Shown here: piece after piece, positions 7,878 through 16,300 of the stretch
How positions within the stretch are numbered: position 1 is the stretch's first letter
How the letters are laid out: every line of letters starts with the position of its first letter
Source: an uncultured Eubacteriales bacterium
GTDB taxonomy: Bacteria; Bacillota; Clostridia; Christensenellales; Aristaeellaceae
Direction of reading: 5' to 3'
NCBI GenBank assembly: GCA_902764875.1
Contig: CACWXP010000001.1
Location: 62,001-126,000, forward strand
Length of the DNA: 64,000 bases
Program-made: the position numbers and the translations under genes
Notes under the pieces: generated by a model
Databases searched by the model: none
What the model was told of the DNA's origin: nothing
What the model saw: the letters and a program-made list of their open reading frames with translations, nothing else

Positions 7878-9932
7878 ATGGGTTATTCCGCTATTGAAAA
7901 AATGAGGCAGGAACATCTGAAGCAGTTCGGAAAGGACGTCGGACCTTTTGTGCCAAAGCCCATCGGCAAGCCGAGAGGTATGGATCTGAAGTCCGCGGCG
8001 CTGCGTTTCATTGAGAAACGCTGCGAGGATCTGCGATTTGACAGCCAGAAGGAACAGGATGAAAAAGACCAGGGGGTCTACCTGGGTACCAGCCTGAATC
8101 CGAATCAGATTCCCTACAACATGGAGATGGATCTGAACCGGCTGTGCCTGAAAAACGAACTGGCCAAGTTCATTGATTCCGGCGTGGCGGAGGATGCCTA
8201 TACCGTCTATTATTCCTACATGGAGATATTCATCGGAAACGGCGGAAAATCTCAGTCGATGGTGGAACTGCTTTCCGAATTTGAGTCCAATGCCTCCTCG
8301 CTGCTGATGAGACACCGGGATCATTACTCCCACTCAGTGTATGTGTTTGCGCTGGGGCTGGCGATCTATGAAACCAACAGCTGGTTCCGGCAGGTTTTCA
8401 GCAAAGCCTACGGGTTCAAAGACAAAGGCGAAGGGAAGGAAAGCGCCCACGCCTTCCTGGAATACTGGGGACTAACTTCCCTGTTCCACGACATCGGCTA
8501 TCCGTTCGAGATCCCCTTTGAGCAGGTGATGTCCTACTTTGAAGTGGACAAAAAGAAGCGCAGCAAGGAACCCTTTGTTTATATCGCCTACCGTAATGTT
8601 GAACCGCTGATCAGGATCGAAGAAGCGGATGGAGCCCGTCTGCAGGAAATATACGGACGTTCTTTTAAGGATCTTATTGACCTGCTGGCCTATGTTATTT
8701 CGGAAAAGATCGGCAAACCATATCGGGTGCCCGAGGAGGAAATTGCCCGGAGAATCCGCAGCAAGCCGACGCATCCGGAAGAGAACAGCAATTTTATGGA
8801 TCACGCCTTTTTCAGCGCCAGCCGGCTGTATCAGGAACTGGTGAAGATCCTCAAACTGAAGGATGCCAGGCTCCAGAAATATCATATCGATGCGCTGACG
8901 GCGATCATGCTGCACAACAGCCTGTTCAAATTTGCCTTCGTTGGATTCAAAAGCGAATATCCGGAAGCACCGCTGAAGGCAGAATGGCACCCGCTGGCGT
9001 GGCTGCTGATGCTTTGCGACGAGCTGCAATGCTGGGATCGTACGGCCTACGGACGCAACACCCGGGACGAACTGCATCCCATGGCGGTGGACTTCAATTT
9101 TGCCGGGGAGCAGATCAGCGCCAGATATTATTATGACGCGGCGGAGAAGGACAAGATCAAGGATTATTATCAGCAATACGAAAAATGGGAAGCGGACGGT
9201 ATGGATCCGGAGAAAAAACCCAGGCTGAAGGCATACAGCGATATGACAACAGAGGAAGGCCAAACTTTCCGACTGGAGATTGAACAGATTGTGAATCTGA
9301 AGAACTGCCCGCTGACGGTGAAGCTTTCCATGCGCAAGGCGGATCACCGGGTGAAACATACCTACCTGTCGGACAGCAGTTTCCTCCATATTCACAATTT
9401 TGCGGTGGCGCTTCATTCCCGCTATGCTTTCCAGGGAAAAGAGAAGAAAGCCACGCCGGAAGAAATGGAAAACGCATTCAACAGCATTTCGCTGGAATAT
9501 AAGCTCAGCAATATCAACCAGGTGCGGAGCTTTGACATGTATCTGAACGCCATTGACTGCTTCTATACGGATCGGCCTGTGGACTTTGACATGATCGAGA
9601 AGTTCACGGATGAGATGATCGCGGCGTTTGCCCCGATGGAACATGAACGGTGGGTGAAGGATCACCAGGCTATGGGATGGACCGCAGGAAACGACTATGA
9701 GACGCTTCCGCTGGAAGACGGTGTCAAGGATGAAAAAACCGAACGGAAGAACCTGCGGGAGCGGATGCGGAAGCATAAACTGATGCTGGACGCGGGTGCT
9801 GACGAGGAAGCCATCCGGAAACACTATGAATCACTGCCGCCGGTGGAACAGGAGAAGGATTCGCTGCCCTTTAATACCATGCTGAAACTGCTGAAAAAGT
9901 ATGACGGCGTTCGGATCTATAAACTTCGGTAA
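7878..9932 (+). CDS. HD-type phosphohydrolase domain with C-terminal RyR-like domain
   Basis: 684 residues, no signal peptide or membrane helix. Candidate metal ligands run in HD-domain order: H148/H152, H204-D205 (in L-F-H-D-I-G-Y), H346, and D381 (in L-C-D-E-L-Q). Around residues 585-660 a H-E-R-W-x9-G-W segment with a downstream charged helix resembles prokaryotic RyR domains, proposed ligand sensors in nucleotide-centred conflict systems. The GGAGG-type site ahead of the start is good. The next gene encodes a SLOG/membrane protein 28 bases away, so the two form an operon. Likely role: nucleotide-degrading or nucleotide-sensing component; the substrate is not known. The HD call is firmer than the RyR call. 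Confidence 0.65.
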   Translation: MGYSAIEKMRQEHLKQFGKDVGPFVPKPIGKPRGMDLKSAALRFIEKRCEDLRFDSQKEQDEKDQGVYLGTSLNPNQIPYNMEMDLNRLCLKNELAKFIDSGVAEDAYTVYYSYMEIFIGNGGKSQSMVELLSEFESNASSLLMRHRDHYSHSVYVFALGLAIYETNSWFRQVFSKAYGFKDKGEGKESAHAFLEYWGLTSLFHDIGYPFEIPFEQVMSYFEVDKKKRSKEPFVYIAYRNVEPLIRIEEADGARLQEIYGRSFKDLIDLLAYVISEKIGKPYRVPEEEIARRIRSKPTHPEENSNFMDHAFFSASRLYQELVKILKLKDARLQKYHIDALTAIMLHNSLFKFAFVGFKSEYPEAPLKAEWHPLAWLLMLCDELQCWDRTAYGRNTRDELHPMAVDFNFAGEQISARYYYDAAEKDKIKDYYQQYEKWEADGMDPEKKPRLKAYSDMTTEEGQTFRLEIEQIVNLKNCPLTVKLSMRKADHRVKHTYLSDSSFLHIHNFAVALHSRYAFQGKEKKATPEEMENAFNSISLEYKLSNINQVRSFDMYLNAIDCFYTDRPVDFDMIEKFTDEMIAAFAPMEHERWVKDHQAMGWTAGNDYETLPLEDGVKDEKTERKNLRERMRKHKLMLDAGADEEAIRKHYESLPPVEQEKDSLPFNTMLKLLKKYDGVRIYKLR

Positions 9933-9960
9933 CGGACAGGAAACTCCGGAGCTTGACAAA

Positions 9961-11562
9961 ATGAATGAAACTTTCAGAAAGATTCCCCTGACGATCGGGG
10001 TTACCGGACATCTGAATCCGCGGGCGGAAGACCTGGAGACACTTCGGGAAACCGTGAAACGGGAACTGGAGAAAATCCGGGACAGCGTTCCGCACACCCC
10101 GCTTGTCATGCTTTGTGCACTGGCGCGGGGAGCGGATCTGCTGTGCGCAGACGTTGCGGAGGAACTGGAAATTTCCGTGCGGGCGGTGCTGCCGCTGGAG
10201 CCGGAAGTGTACGGGCAGGAATTCAGCAAAGAAGACCGGGTACGGTTTTATCATCATCTGGAAAGGGCTGAAACGGTGTTTACCGCCCCGGCGGCGGAAG
10301 ATGAACCGGAAGAGGACAACCGGGACTTCCGCTACCGGCAGGCCGGTATCTATCTGGCGGAACACAGCCATATCCTGCTAGCACTATGGGACGGCAGGAC
10401 GGAAGGACAGAGCAGCTGCGGAACGGCGGCGGTGATGGAAGCAGCGCTGACGGGCTGGCGGCAGCCGCGGAAAGGAATGGCCTGCAGGAATCCGGAGAAC
10501 CTGTCGATCCTGCATATCAAAACACCGCGGGCGGGAGACGAAGCAAACGAGGCCGGAGAAGTCCGGTGGATCGGGAACTCAGAGGCCCGGGACGAAATCC
10601 TTGCGAGGACGGACGAGTTCAACCGCTATGCTGAAGAAGTGACGGGGGACGACGAACTGCTTTTGCAGGCGGAGGAAAAGGAACCGGAAATCCGGAAAAT
10701 GGAGGCGGTATACTGCGAGGCGGATTCTCTGAGCATTCGGTTTGCGAAGATCTACAGAAGAACGCTTTCGACGCTGGCAGTGCTCGGAACGGTCGTAATG
10801 TTTACCTTCCTTTTATATGACGAAGCGGAAATGATCCCGATGATGCTGGCCTGCGGCGCGGCGCTTTTGCTGGCGATTCTGGTAACCAGGGAGGCAAAGC
10901 GCTTTGCCAGTCACCGGAGATATATCGAATACAGGACGCTGGCGGAGGCGCTGCGGGTGCAGCTTTTCCTGCACTATGCGGGCAGCAGGACGGAAGCACA
11001 GCATCTGATGACATGGACACAGCAGCGGGAAACGCCGTGGATTCTTTGCGCGGTGTGCGCGGTGAACGCGGAGAAACCGCCGGAGAAGATCCGTGACATC
11101 CGGGGATGCTGGGTGGAAAACCAGCGGACGTATCACGAAAAGGCCGGACGGCGGACGGCAGCCCAGTGCGGGCGGAACGACCGGCTGCTGCGCCTGACAG
11201 CGGTCTGTGCTGTTCTGCTCTACTGCGGAGGCGTGCTGTTTGAACTGCTTTGCGGCGGGCTGATTCTCACCCCAGCGGTGCAGGTGCAGAATCCGGGCTT
11301 CTGGCGAACATTGCTGAAGATCCTGCTGGGAACCGTTTCCGCCGGGGCACTGTTCCTGGCCAGTTATTACGGGAAGATGAGCCTGGAACGGAAACGGACG
11401 GACCATGTGAAGATGGAAGCGTTTTTCCGGACCATTGACCGGCAGATGGAACAATGGGGACAGACGGAGGAACTGCTGGAGACGCTGGCGAGGGAAGAAC
11501 TGACGGAGAACGGAAACTGGTGCTCCTACCAGCGGGACAACGCTCCGGAACTGAACCTGTGA
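9961..11562 (+). CDS. SLOG-like nucleotide-binding domain with SLATT-like transmembrane region
   Basis: 533 residues from the ATG at 9961, preceded by GGAG at suitable spacing; an ATG at 9901 would overlap the previous gene. The N-terminal half is Rossmann-like: I-G-V-T-G-H-L-N-P at ~12-20, A-L-A-R-G-A-D at ~53-59, then a Y-L-A-E-H-S-H-I-L-L-A-L-W-D-G strand. This matches SLOG/LOG-type ligand-binding proteins. Two helix pairs follow at ~268-308 and ~410-470. The Y-R-T-L-A-E-A-L-R-V-Q segment between them is reminiscent of SLATT membrane modules. Inferred role: senses a nucleotide signal and acts at the membrane, partnered with the upstream HD protein. Exact family assignment is uncertain. Confidence 0.6.
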   Translation: MNETFRKIPLTIGVTGHLNPRAEDLETLRETVKRELEKIRDSVPHTPLVMLCALARGADLLCADVAEELEISVRAVLPLEPEVYGQEFSKEDRVRFYHHLERAETVFTAPAAEDEPEEDNRDFRYRQAGIYLAEHSHILLALWDGRTEGQSSCGTAAVMEAALTGWRQPRKGMACRNPENLSILHIKTPRAGDEANEAGEVRWIGNSEARDEILARTDEFNRYAEEVTGDDELLLQAEEKEPEIRKMEAVYCEADSLSIRFAKIYRRTLSTLAVLGTVVMFTFLLYDEAEMIPMMLACGAALLLAILVTREAKRFASHRRYIEYRTLAEALRVQLFLHYAGSRTEAQHLMTWTQQRETPWILCAVCAVNAEKPPEKIRDIRGCWVENQRTYHEKAGRRTAAQCGRNDRLLRLTAVCAVLLYCGGVLFELLCGGLILTPAVQVQNPGFWRTLLKILLGTVSAGALFLASYYGKMSLERKRTDHVKMEAFFRTIDRQMEQWGQTEELLETLAREELTENGNWCSYQRDNAPELNL

Positions 11563-11577
11563 CAGTACATTTTTGGA

Positions 11578-11615
11578 GAAAGCGCTTTCCATTGACGGGG
11601 GGAGCGCTTTCTTTT
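11578..11615 (+). terminator. Terminator overlapping the next promoter
   Basis: A 9-bp stem GAAAGCGCT/AGCGCTTTC (11578-11586 with 11603-11611) is followed by CTTTT. It ends the SLOG operon; the dCMP deaminase promoter is embedded in the same bases. Confidence 0.8.
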
Positions 11616-11620
11616 ATAAT
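11592..11620 (+). promoter_or_regulatory. Promoter of the dCMP deaminase operon
   Basis: TTGACG (11592-11597), a 17-bp spacer and a perfect TATAAT (11615-11620). The -35 lies in the loop of the preceding terminator and the -10 in its T-tail. Confidence 0.8.
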
Positions 11621-11655
11621 GGAAAAAAACCAAACCAAACGAGAGGACGCGAAGT

Positions 11656-12108
11656 ATGGATAAATGGGATGACCGTTTTATGCAGATGACCTACACGATT
11701 GCAGGTTGGTCCAGCTGCTTCCGGGCCGGAAGGAGCATCGGCTGCGTCATCGTGAAGGATAAGCGGATTATGACCACGGGATACAACGGGGCACCGGCCG
11801 GCATCAAAACCTGCCGCGAGAAGGGAGAATGCCTTCGGGACAAACTGGGGATTGCCAGCGGCACCCGGATGGAAACCTGCTATGCCGTACACGCAGAACA
11901 GAACGCCATTGTTCAGGCGGCCAAGCTGGGCGTATCCATTGACGGGGCCACCCTCTACTGTACGCATCAGCCCTGCTCCATGTGCTGCAAGATGATCATC
12001 AACAGCGGCGTCAAACGGGTGGTCTATAAGGAAGGGTATCCGGATCCGTTTACACTGGAGTTGTTCAGCGAGGCCGGAGTGCAGCTTGAGAGGTATGAAA
12101 AGGAATGA
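11656..12108 (+). CDS. comEB: dCMP (deoxycytidylate) deaminase
   Basis: 150 residues. Zinc-dependent deaminase motifs are intact: H79-A-E81-Q-N-A (zinc ligand and proton shuttle) and P-C107-S-M-C110 (zinc ligands). The extra N-terminal Cys/His-containing loop typical of the ComEB/dCMP deaminase group is also present. It converts dCMP to dUMP, feeding thymidylate synthesis. The stop overlaps the start of the DUF6062 gene by four bases (ATGA), so the two are translationally coupled. Confidence 0.93.
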   Translation: MDKWDDRFMQMTYTIAGWSSCFRAGRSIGCVIVKDKRIMTTGYNGAPAGIKTCREKGECLRDKLGIASGTRMETCYAVHAEQNAIVQAAKLGVSIDGATLYCTHQPCSMCCKMIINSGVKRVVYKEGYPDPFTLELFSEAGVQLERYEKE

Positions 12109-12887
12109 GATACCATATTGACACGATTCCGGTTTGGGATGCTTTGAAGCTGGACGGGGAATGCCTGCTGTGCTCGCTGGAGAGGAAAACAGAGCTGGGA
12201 GAAGCGGAACGCTATCTCGGCGCTTCCGTGATGGAACCGGACACGCGGGTGCAGGTGAATACCAAAGGCTTCTGCCGGCATCATCATGCAATGCTGTTTT
12301 CGATGAGCAACCGCCTGGGGCATGCGCTGATGCTGGAAAGCCATATGATGGAGACCCGGGAACGGACGGAGAAAATTTACAAAAAGCTTGAAAACGCTGC
12401 GGAAACACTGAAAGGAATCGGACTGGCGGGAAAGCTCGGAGGCAAAGCCAAAGGGGCTGACCTCGCCGTGAAAGAAAGCATCGAGGCGCTGAGCGGGATT
12501 ACGGACAGCTGCCTGATGTGCGAAACGATTGAGGAAAACATGCAGCGATATCTGCATACATTCCTGCACCTGTATCAGAACGACAGCGATTTTCGCAGCA
12601 AATTTGCGGCGGGCAAAGGTCTCTGCCTGCCGCATATGGGCCGCCTGCTGGCGGCGGCACAGGCGGAACTGTCCCCGAAAGCGTTGGGAGAACTGATCAG
12701 CGTGCTGACCAAAATGCAGCGGGAAAACATGGACCGGATGCAGGAAGACATTTCATGGTTCATCAAGAAATTTGATTACCGGTATGAGAAGGAATCCTGG
12801 GGCAACAGCAAGGACGCGGTGGAACGGACAGTGAACAAACTGCGGGGCTGGTGCGTCGGGAAGGAACCGAATCCGGAAGAAAAGTGA
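12105..12887 (+). CDS. DUF6062 family protein with Cys/His pairs
   Basis: 260 residues, predicted cytoplasmic and mostly alpha-helical. Two repeated metal-like motifs are visible: C20-x2-C23 with C57-R-H-H-H, and a second C-L-M-C near residue 135 with C-L-P-H near 175. The protein looks like an internal duplication, each half having a CxxC followed by a C-x-(x)-H. Function is unknown; two zinc or other metal sites are plausible. Four-base overlap with comEB and 12-base spacing to the DRTGG gene suggest one transcript. Confidence 0.75.
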   Translation: MRYHIDTIPVWDALKLDGECLLCSLERKTELGEAERYLGASVMEPDTRVQVNTKGFCRHHHAMLFSMSNRLGHALMLESHMMETRERTEKIYKKLENAAETLKGIGLAGKLGGKAKGADLAVKESIEALSGITDSCLMCETIEENMQRYLHTFLHLYQNDSDFRSKFAAGKGLCLPHMGRLLAAAQAELSPKALGELISVLTKMQRENMDRMQEDISWFIKKFDYRYEKESWGNSKDAVERTVNKLRGWCVGKEPNPEEK

Positions 12888-12899
12888 GGAGTTGATCGG

Positions 12900-13271
12900 A
12901 TGACTGTTCGGGAAGTGATGCAAATTGTTGACGGGAAGATTCTGGTCGGGGAGGATCGGCTGGACACTCCCGTGGATACAGCCTGCGGATCGGATCTGAT
13001 GAGCGATGTGCTGGCTTTTGTGAAGGAAAAAGCTGTGCTGATTACCGGGCTGATCAATCCGCATGTGGTGCGAACCAGCGAAATGCTGGACATCACCTGC
13101 ATTGTTTTCTCTCGCGGGAAGATGCCCAGCGAGGAAATTCTGGAGATGGCGGAGGAAGTCGGCATCGCGGTGATTTCAAGCCCGCTGACTACTTACACTG
13201 CCTGCGGCGAGCTGTATCTGCACGGGCTGCCCGGCACCAAGCCGAAGAAGCCCGCACCGGAAGGAGCGTAA
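12900..13271 (+). CDS. DRTGG-domain protein, hydrogenase locus (first copy)
   Basis: 123 residues. Resembles the DRTGG domain, a small alpha/beta module often found with CBS domains and phosphotransacetylases. Visible features are the N-terminal T-V-R-E-V-M-Q-I-V, the C-G-S-D-L-M-S-D-V-L-A-F segment and the C-terminal S-S-P-L-T-T-Y-T. Likely cytoplasmic ligand-binding regulator. Its place directly ahead of an anti-sigma-type ATPase and a sensory hydrogenase fits a role in hydrogen or redox control of the downstream hyd genes. A second member lies at 15080-15421. Confidence 0.8.
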   Translation: MTVREVMQIVDGKILVGEDRLDTPVDTACGSDLMSDVLAFVKEKAVLITGLINPHVVRTSEMLDITCIVFSRGKMPSEEILEMAEEVGIAVISSPLTTYTACGELYLHGLPGTKPKKPAPEGA

Positions 13272-13273
13272 GC

Positions 13274-13699
13274 ATGGCTGTATTGCTGGAAAAGAACTTT
13301 CCCGTGGAAGCCGGCGCATTCACAACCGCTGGGGAAGCTTCCACGACCATCAAACGAACCCTGAAACAGCTGGGCATCGGACCGGAGGTGCTGCGCAGGG
13401 TTTCCGTGGCCTGCTATGAGGTGGAACTGAACCTGGTGATTCACTCCAGGGGCGGGACACTGACGCTGCTGGTGGATCCGGAAAAGGTCACACTGATTTC
13501 CAAGGACGTGGGGCCGGGTATTCCGGATATTGAGAAAGCGATGACGGAAGGCTTTTCCACGGCCAGCGACGAGGCGCGGACGCTTGGGTTCGGAGCTGGC
13601 ATGGGCCTGCCGAACATGAAGCGAAACGCTTCCGAGTTTGACATTCAGAGTGAGGTCGGGGTCGGAACGACGATTACGATGAGTTTTGCGTTGAAGTGA
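13274..13699 (+). CDS. Anti-sigma-factor-type ATP-binding protein (RsbW/SpoIIAB-like HATPase)
   Basis: 141 residues, a stand-alone GHKL ATPase fold. The N-box region is Y-E-V-E-L-N-L-V-I-H, the G1 box D-V-G-P-G-I-P-D and the G2 box G-F-G-A-G-M-G-L-P-N-M. No sensor or receiver domain is attached. Such proteins act as serine kinases or anti-sigma factors. It begins two bases after the DRTGG stop. In clostridial hydrogenase loci, proteins like this are recurrent companions of HydS-type genes. Confidence 0.82.
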   Translation: MAVLLEKNFPVEAGAFTTAGEASTTIKRTLKQLGIGPEVLRRVSVACYEVELNLVIHSRGGTLTLLVDPEKVTLISKDVGPGIPDIEKAMTEGFSTASDEARTLGFGAGMGLPNMKRNASEFDIQSEVGVGTTITMSFALK

Positions 13700-13712
13700 A
13701 AGGTTTATTGCC

Positions 13713-15008
13713 ATGAAAGAGAAACGATTTCATTCGGTGCGGCTGGAAGGCGAGAAGTGCAGGGGATGCACGAACTGCCTGAAACGCTGCCCGACAGAGG
13801 CGATCCGGGTGCGGGGCGGACGGGCACATATCATCGATGAGCGTTGCATTGACTGCGGCGAATGTATCCGGGTGTGCTCCTATCACGCCAAAGTTGCAGT
13901 GACGGATCCGCTGAGTTCCATTTCGCAGTTTAAATACAAGATTGCCCTGCCGGCACCGAGTCTGTACGGCCAGTTCAGCAACCTGAAAAGCATTTCCCAG
14001 GTGCTGGGCGGACTGAAACGGATGGGCTTTGACGAGGTGTATGAGGTGGCCCGGGGCGCGGACGTGGTCAGCAAAGCGATTCAGGAACGACTGAAAGACC
14101 CGAAACTGCCGAGGCCCGTCATTTCCTCGGCCTGCCCGGCGATTGTTCGGCTGATTCAGGTGCGCTTTCCGGACCTGATTGACCATATTGTTGATGTACG
14201 CCAGCCGATGGAAGTGGCTGCCATGATCGCACGGACGGAATTTGCCCGGAAATACGGGGTGGATCCCAGCGAAATCGGATGTTTCTTCATTTCACCCTGC
14301 CCGGCGAAGGTGACAGCCATCCGGAATCCGATCGGTCACACAAAAAGTGCGGTGAACGGCGCGATCTCGGTACTGGAGATCTACGGGCTGCTTTCCAGCC
14401 AGCTGAAGAATACCCCGGTCGACCTGACACTGGAGGAAGCTTCCGATCTGGGCGTGGGCTGGGCCCGGAGCGGCGGGGAGAGCATGGCCGTGAGCCCCGA
14501 CAATTCCATGTCCGTGGACGGGATTGAAAACTGCATCCGCGTACTGGAGGAAATAGAAGACAACCGGCTGAAGAACCTTGAATTTTTCGAAGGGGCCGCC
14601 TGCACAGGCGGGTGCGTCGGGGGGCCGCTGAACTTTGAAAACAATTATGTGGCACGGTCAGAGATCCGGAAGCTTACAACCCGGGACGCGGAGCCGAACC
14701 TGAACGTGGACGCCGGCATGATGACAAAATATGATCTGTATATGAGCGGGCGGATCCTGCCGAACTCCGCGATGAAGCTGGATGACGATCTGATGGAAGC
14801 TATGCGGAAGATGGAGAAGATTGAGAAACTGTACAACGAGCTTCCCGGGTTTGACTGCGGCAGCTGCGGCAGCCCGACCTGTCGGACGTTTGCAGAGGAT
14901 GTGGTACAGGGTGTCGCCACCAAGATGGACTGCATTCATATGATGAAGGACCAGCTGCGGGTGATGGCTCAGCAGATGGTGGACCTTGCGAAAACGACAA
15001 GAGAATAA
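13713..15008 (+). CDS. Sensory-type [FeFe]-hydrogenase-like protein (HydS/group C-D-like)
   Basis: 431 residues. Two N-terminal 4Fe-4S clusters (C16/19/22/26 and C45/48/51/55) feed an H-cluster-type domain. The ligand motifs are degenerate: S-S-A-C141-P, S-P-C196-P-A-K, and A-A-C297-T-G-G-C301-V-G-G-P. The residue before C141 is Ala, where catalytic enzymes carry the proton-transfer Cys. An extra C-terminal Fe-S motif (C382/C385/C390, C407) sits in an L-P-G-F-D-C-G-S-C-G context. The Cys-to-Ala change and extra cluster point to a hydrogen or redox sensor rather than a bulk H2 producer. It is surrounded by ATPase, DRTGG and PHP genes. Confidence 0.82.
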   Translation: MKEKRFHSVRLEGEKCRGCTNCLKRCPTEAIRVRGGRAHIIDERCIDCGECIRVCSYHAKVAVTDPLSSISQFKYKIALPAPSLYGQFSNLKSISQVLGGLKRMGFDEVYEVARGADVVSKAIQERLKDPKLPRPVISSACPAIVRLIQVRFPDLIDHIVDVRQPMEVAAMIARTEFARKYGVDPSEIGCFFISPCPAKVTAIRNPIGHTKSAVNGAISVLEIYGLLSSQLKNTPVDLTLEEASDLGVGWARSGGESMAVSPDNSMSVDGIENCIRVLEEIEDNRLKNLEFFEGAACTGGCVGGPLNFENNYVARSEIRKLTTRDAEPNLNVDAGMMTKYDLYMSGRILPNSAMKLDDDLMEAMRKMEKIEKLYNELPGFDCGSCGSPTCRTFAEDVVQGVATKMDCIHMMKDQLRVMAQQMVDLAKTTRE

Positions 15009-15079
15009 GGGGCAGAAACTAACAGTTGCGGGTAAAAACGAATGACTGCGGGTAAAACGCATTACGGAGGATAGGGAAA

Positions 15080-15421
15080 ATGACAGTCGAGGAAGTACTG
15101 GAACTGATTGAAGCGAAGGACATGACGCCGGAGACGGATAAGAACACGGAGGTTTCCTGCGGGTATACCTGCGACCTGCTGAGCTGGGTGATGGCTCACG
15201 GCACGGCGGGGATGGCCTGGGTGACGGTGCAGACGCACATGAACGTGATCGCGGTGGCCAGCCTGATGGAAATGGCGGCAGTGATCATCCCGGAAGGTAT
15301 TGAGATGGAAGCACCGTCGCTGGAAAAGGCGAAAGAAGAGGGAATCACCGTGCTGGAAAGCCCGCTGACCGCGTATGAGATCTGCGCGCGGCTGGCAGCA
15401 AAGGGACTGGCGGGGAAATAA
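15080..15421 (+). CDS. DRTGG-like domain protein, hydrogenase locus (second copy)
   Basis: 113 residues. Same overall plan as the protein at 12900-13271: an N-terminal V-E-E-V-L-E-L-I, a central C-G-Y-T-C-D-L-L-S-W-V-M, and a C-terminal E-S-P-L-T-A-Y-E-I. Sequence identity between the two copies looks modest, so they are probably old paralogues with different ligands. ACGGAGG precedes the start. It is followed three bases later by the PHP gene. Confidence 0.78.
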   Translation: MTVEEVLELIEAKDMTPETDKNTEVSCGYTCDLLSWVMAHGTAGMAWVTVQTHMNVIAVASLMEMAAVIIPEGIEMEAPSLEKAKEEGITVLESPLTAYEICARLAAKGLAGK

Positions 15422-15424
15422 TCT

Positions 15425-16114
15425 ATGTTCGTTGATCTTCATATGCATTCCTGCCTGAGTCCCTGCGCGGATGACGACATGACGCCGGCGAATATCTGCG
15501 GGATGGCGCATATCAAAGGCCTGCAGGCGATCGCCGTGACAGATCATAATACAGCCCGGAATCTGCCGTATGTGAAGGAAGCGGCGGATTACTACGGGCT
15601 GATTTTGCTGCCCGGGATGGAGATTACCACCAAAGAGGAAGTCCATCTGCTGGGGTATTTCCGGGACGTGGATACGGCGGTGAAGGTCGGAGAGATTTTT
15701 ACGGAACATCTGCCGAAAATGAAAAACAAGCCGGATTATTTCGGAACCCAGTATGTGATGAACACGGACGACGAAATCGTGGATGTTGAGGAACGGCTGC
15801 TGATCGGCTCCACGGATCTGGACCTGGGAGAGTGTACAAAGATCATCCGGGAGCATGGCGGAGCGGCGGTGCCGGCGCATATCAACCGCGGTCACGGCCT
15901 GCTGACCAACCTGGGTCTTTTCCCGGAAGAACCGGAATTCCCGGTATGCGAAGTGCGGCCGGAATTGCCTGTGATGGACAAGCTGGTCGGGGATCGGCTG
16001 CGTCTCAGGTCTTCCGATGCACATCACCTGGGGGATATCCTGGAGGCAGTGTTTGATCTGGAGGTGGAGCGGTTCTCATTGGGAGGGCTTTTTGAAAAGG
16101 TCAGCGGTCAGTGA
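15425..16114 (+). CDS. PHP-domain phosphoesterase
   Basis: 229 residues. PHP metal motifs are intact: D-L-H-M-H-S near the N-terminus, T-D-H-N-T, P-G-M-E-I-T, P-A-H-I-N-R, and the C-terminal S-S-D-A-H-H-L-G-D-I. The domain hydrolyses phosphoester bonds with a trinuclear metal centre. In hydrogenase loci of this type the substrate is unknown; a role in undoing a phosphorylation set by the neighbouring HATPases is a speculation from context only. Confidence 0.85.
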   Translation: MFVDLHMHSCLSPCADDDMTPANICGMAHIKGLQAIAVTDHNTARNLPYVKEAADYYGLILLPGMEITTKEEVHLLGYFRDVDTAVKVGEIFTEHLPKMKNKPDYFGTQYVMNTDDEIVDVEERLLIGSTDLDLGECTKIIREHGGAAVPAHINRGHGLLTNLGLFPEEPEFPVCEVRPELPVMDKLVGDRLRLRSSDAHHLGDILEAVFDLEVERFSLGGLFEKVSGQ

Positions 16115-16158
16115 CACCTGAATGCCTTGCGGAGAAAGGAATTTGGTTAGCAGTCACT

Positions 16159-16200
16159 AACGGAAAATCTTTTCAGAACAACGGAAAAACACTTTTCAGA
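16159..16200 (+). repeat. Two direct copies of a palindromic element upstream of hydC
   Basis: AACGGAAAA-n-CTTTTCAGA occurs at 16159-16177 and again at 16180-16200, with starts 21 bp apart (two helical turns). Each copy is itself an imperfect dyad (GGAAAA/TTTTC). The location about 100 bp before hydC suggests an operator for the structural hydrogenase genes. No clean sigma-A -35/-10 pair is seen here. Confidence 0.5.
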
Positions 16201-16300
16201 CCGGCAAAAATATGATATCCTTAATAATCGTGGAAAAGGACTTTTGCGGTAAGATTTTTATGGCAAAAGGTTCAAAATACATAAGGAGGTCAAGGACGGT

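Noticed and set aside
11656-12108. dCMP deaminase as an anti-phage nucleotide-depletion enzyme
   Set aside because: The sequence is an ordinary ComEB-type enzyme with intact motifs, its own promoter and a DUF6062 partner; nothing ties it to the HD/SLOG pair upstream, from which it is separated by a terminator.
15026-15057. Short direct repeat TGCGGGTAAAA(A)CG, 20 bp apart, before the second DRTGG gene
   Set aside because: Two small imperfect copies with no promoter or dyad; likely chance or a minor duplication.
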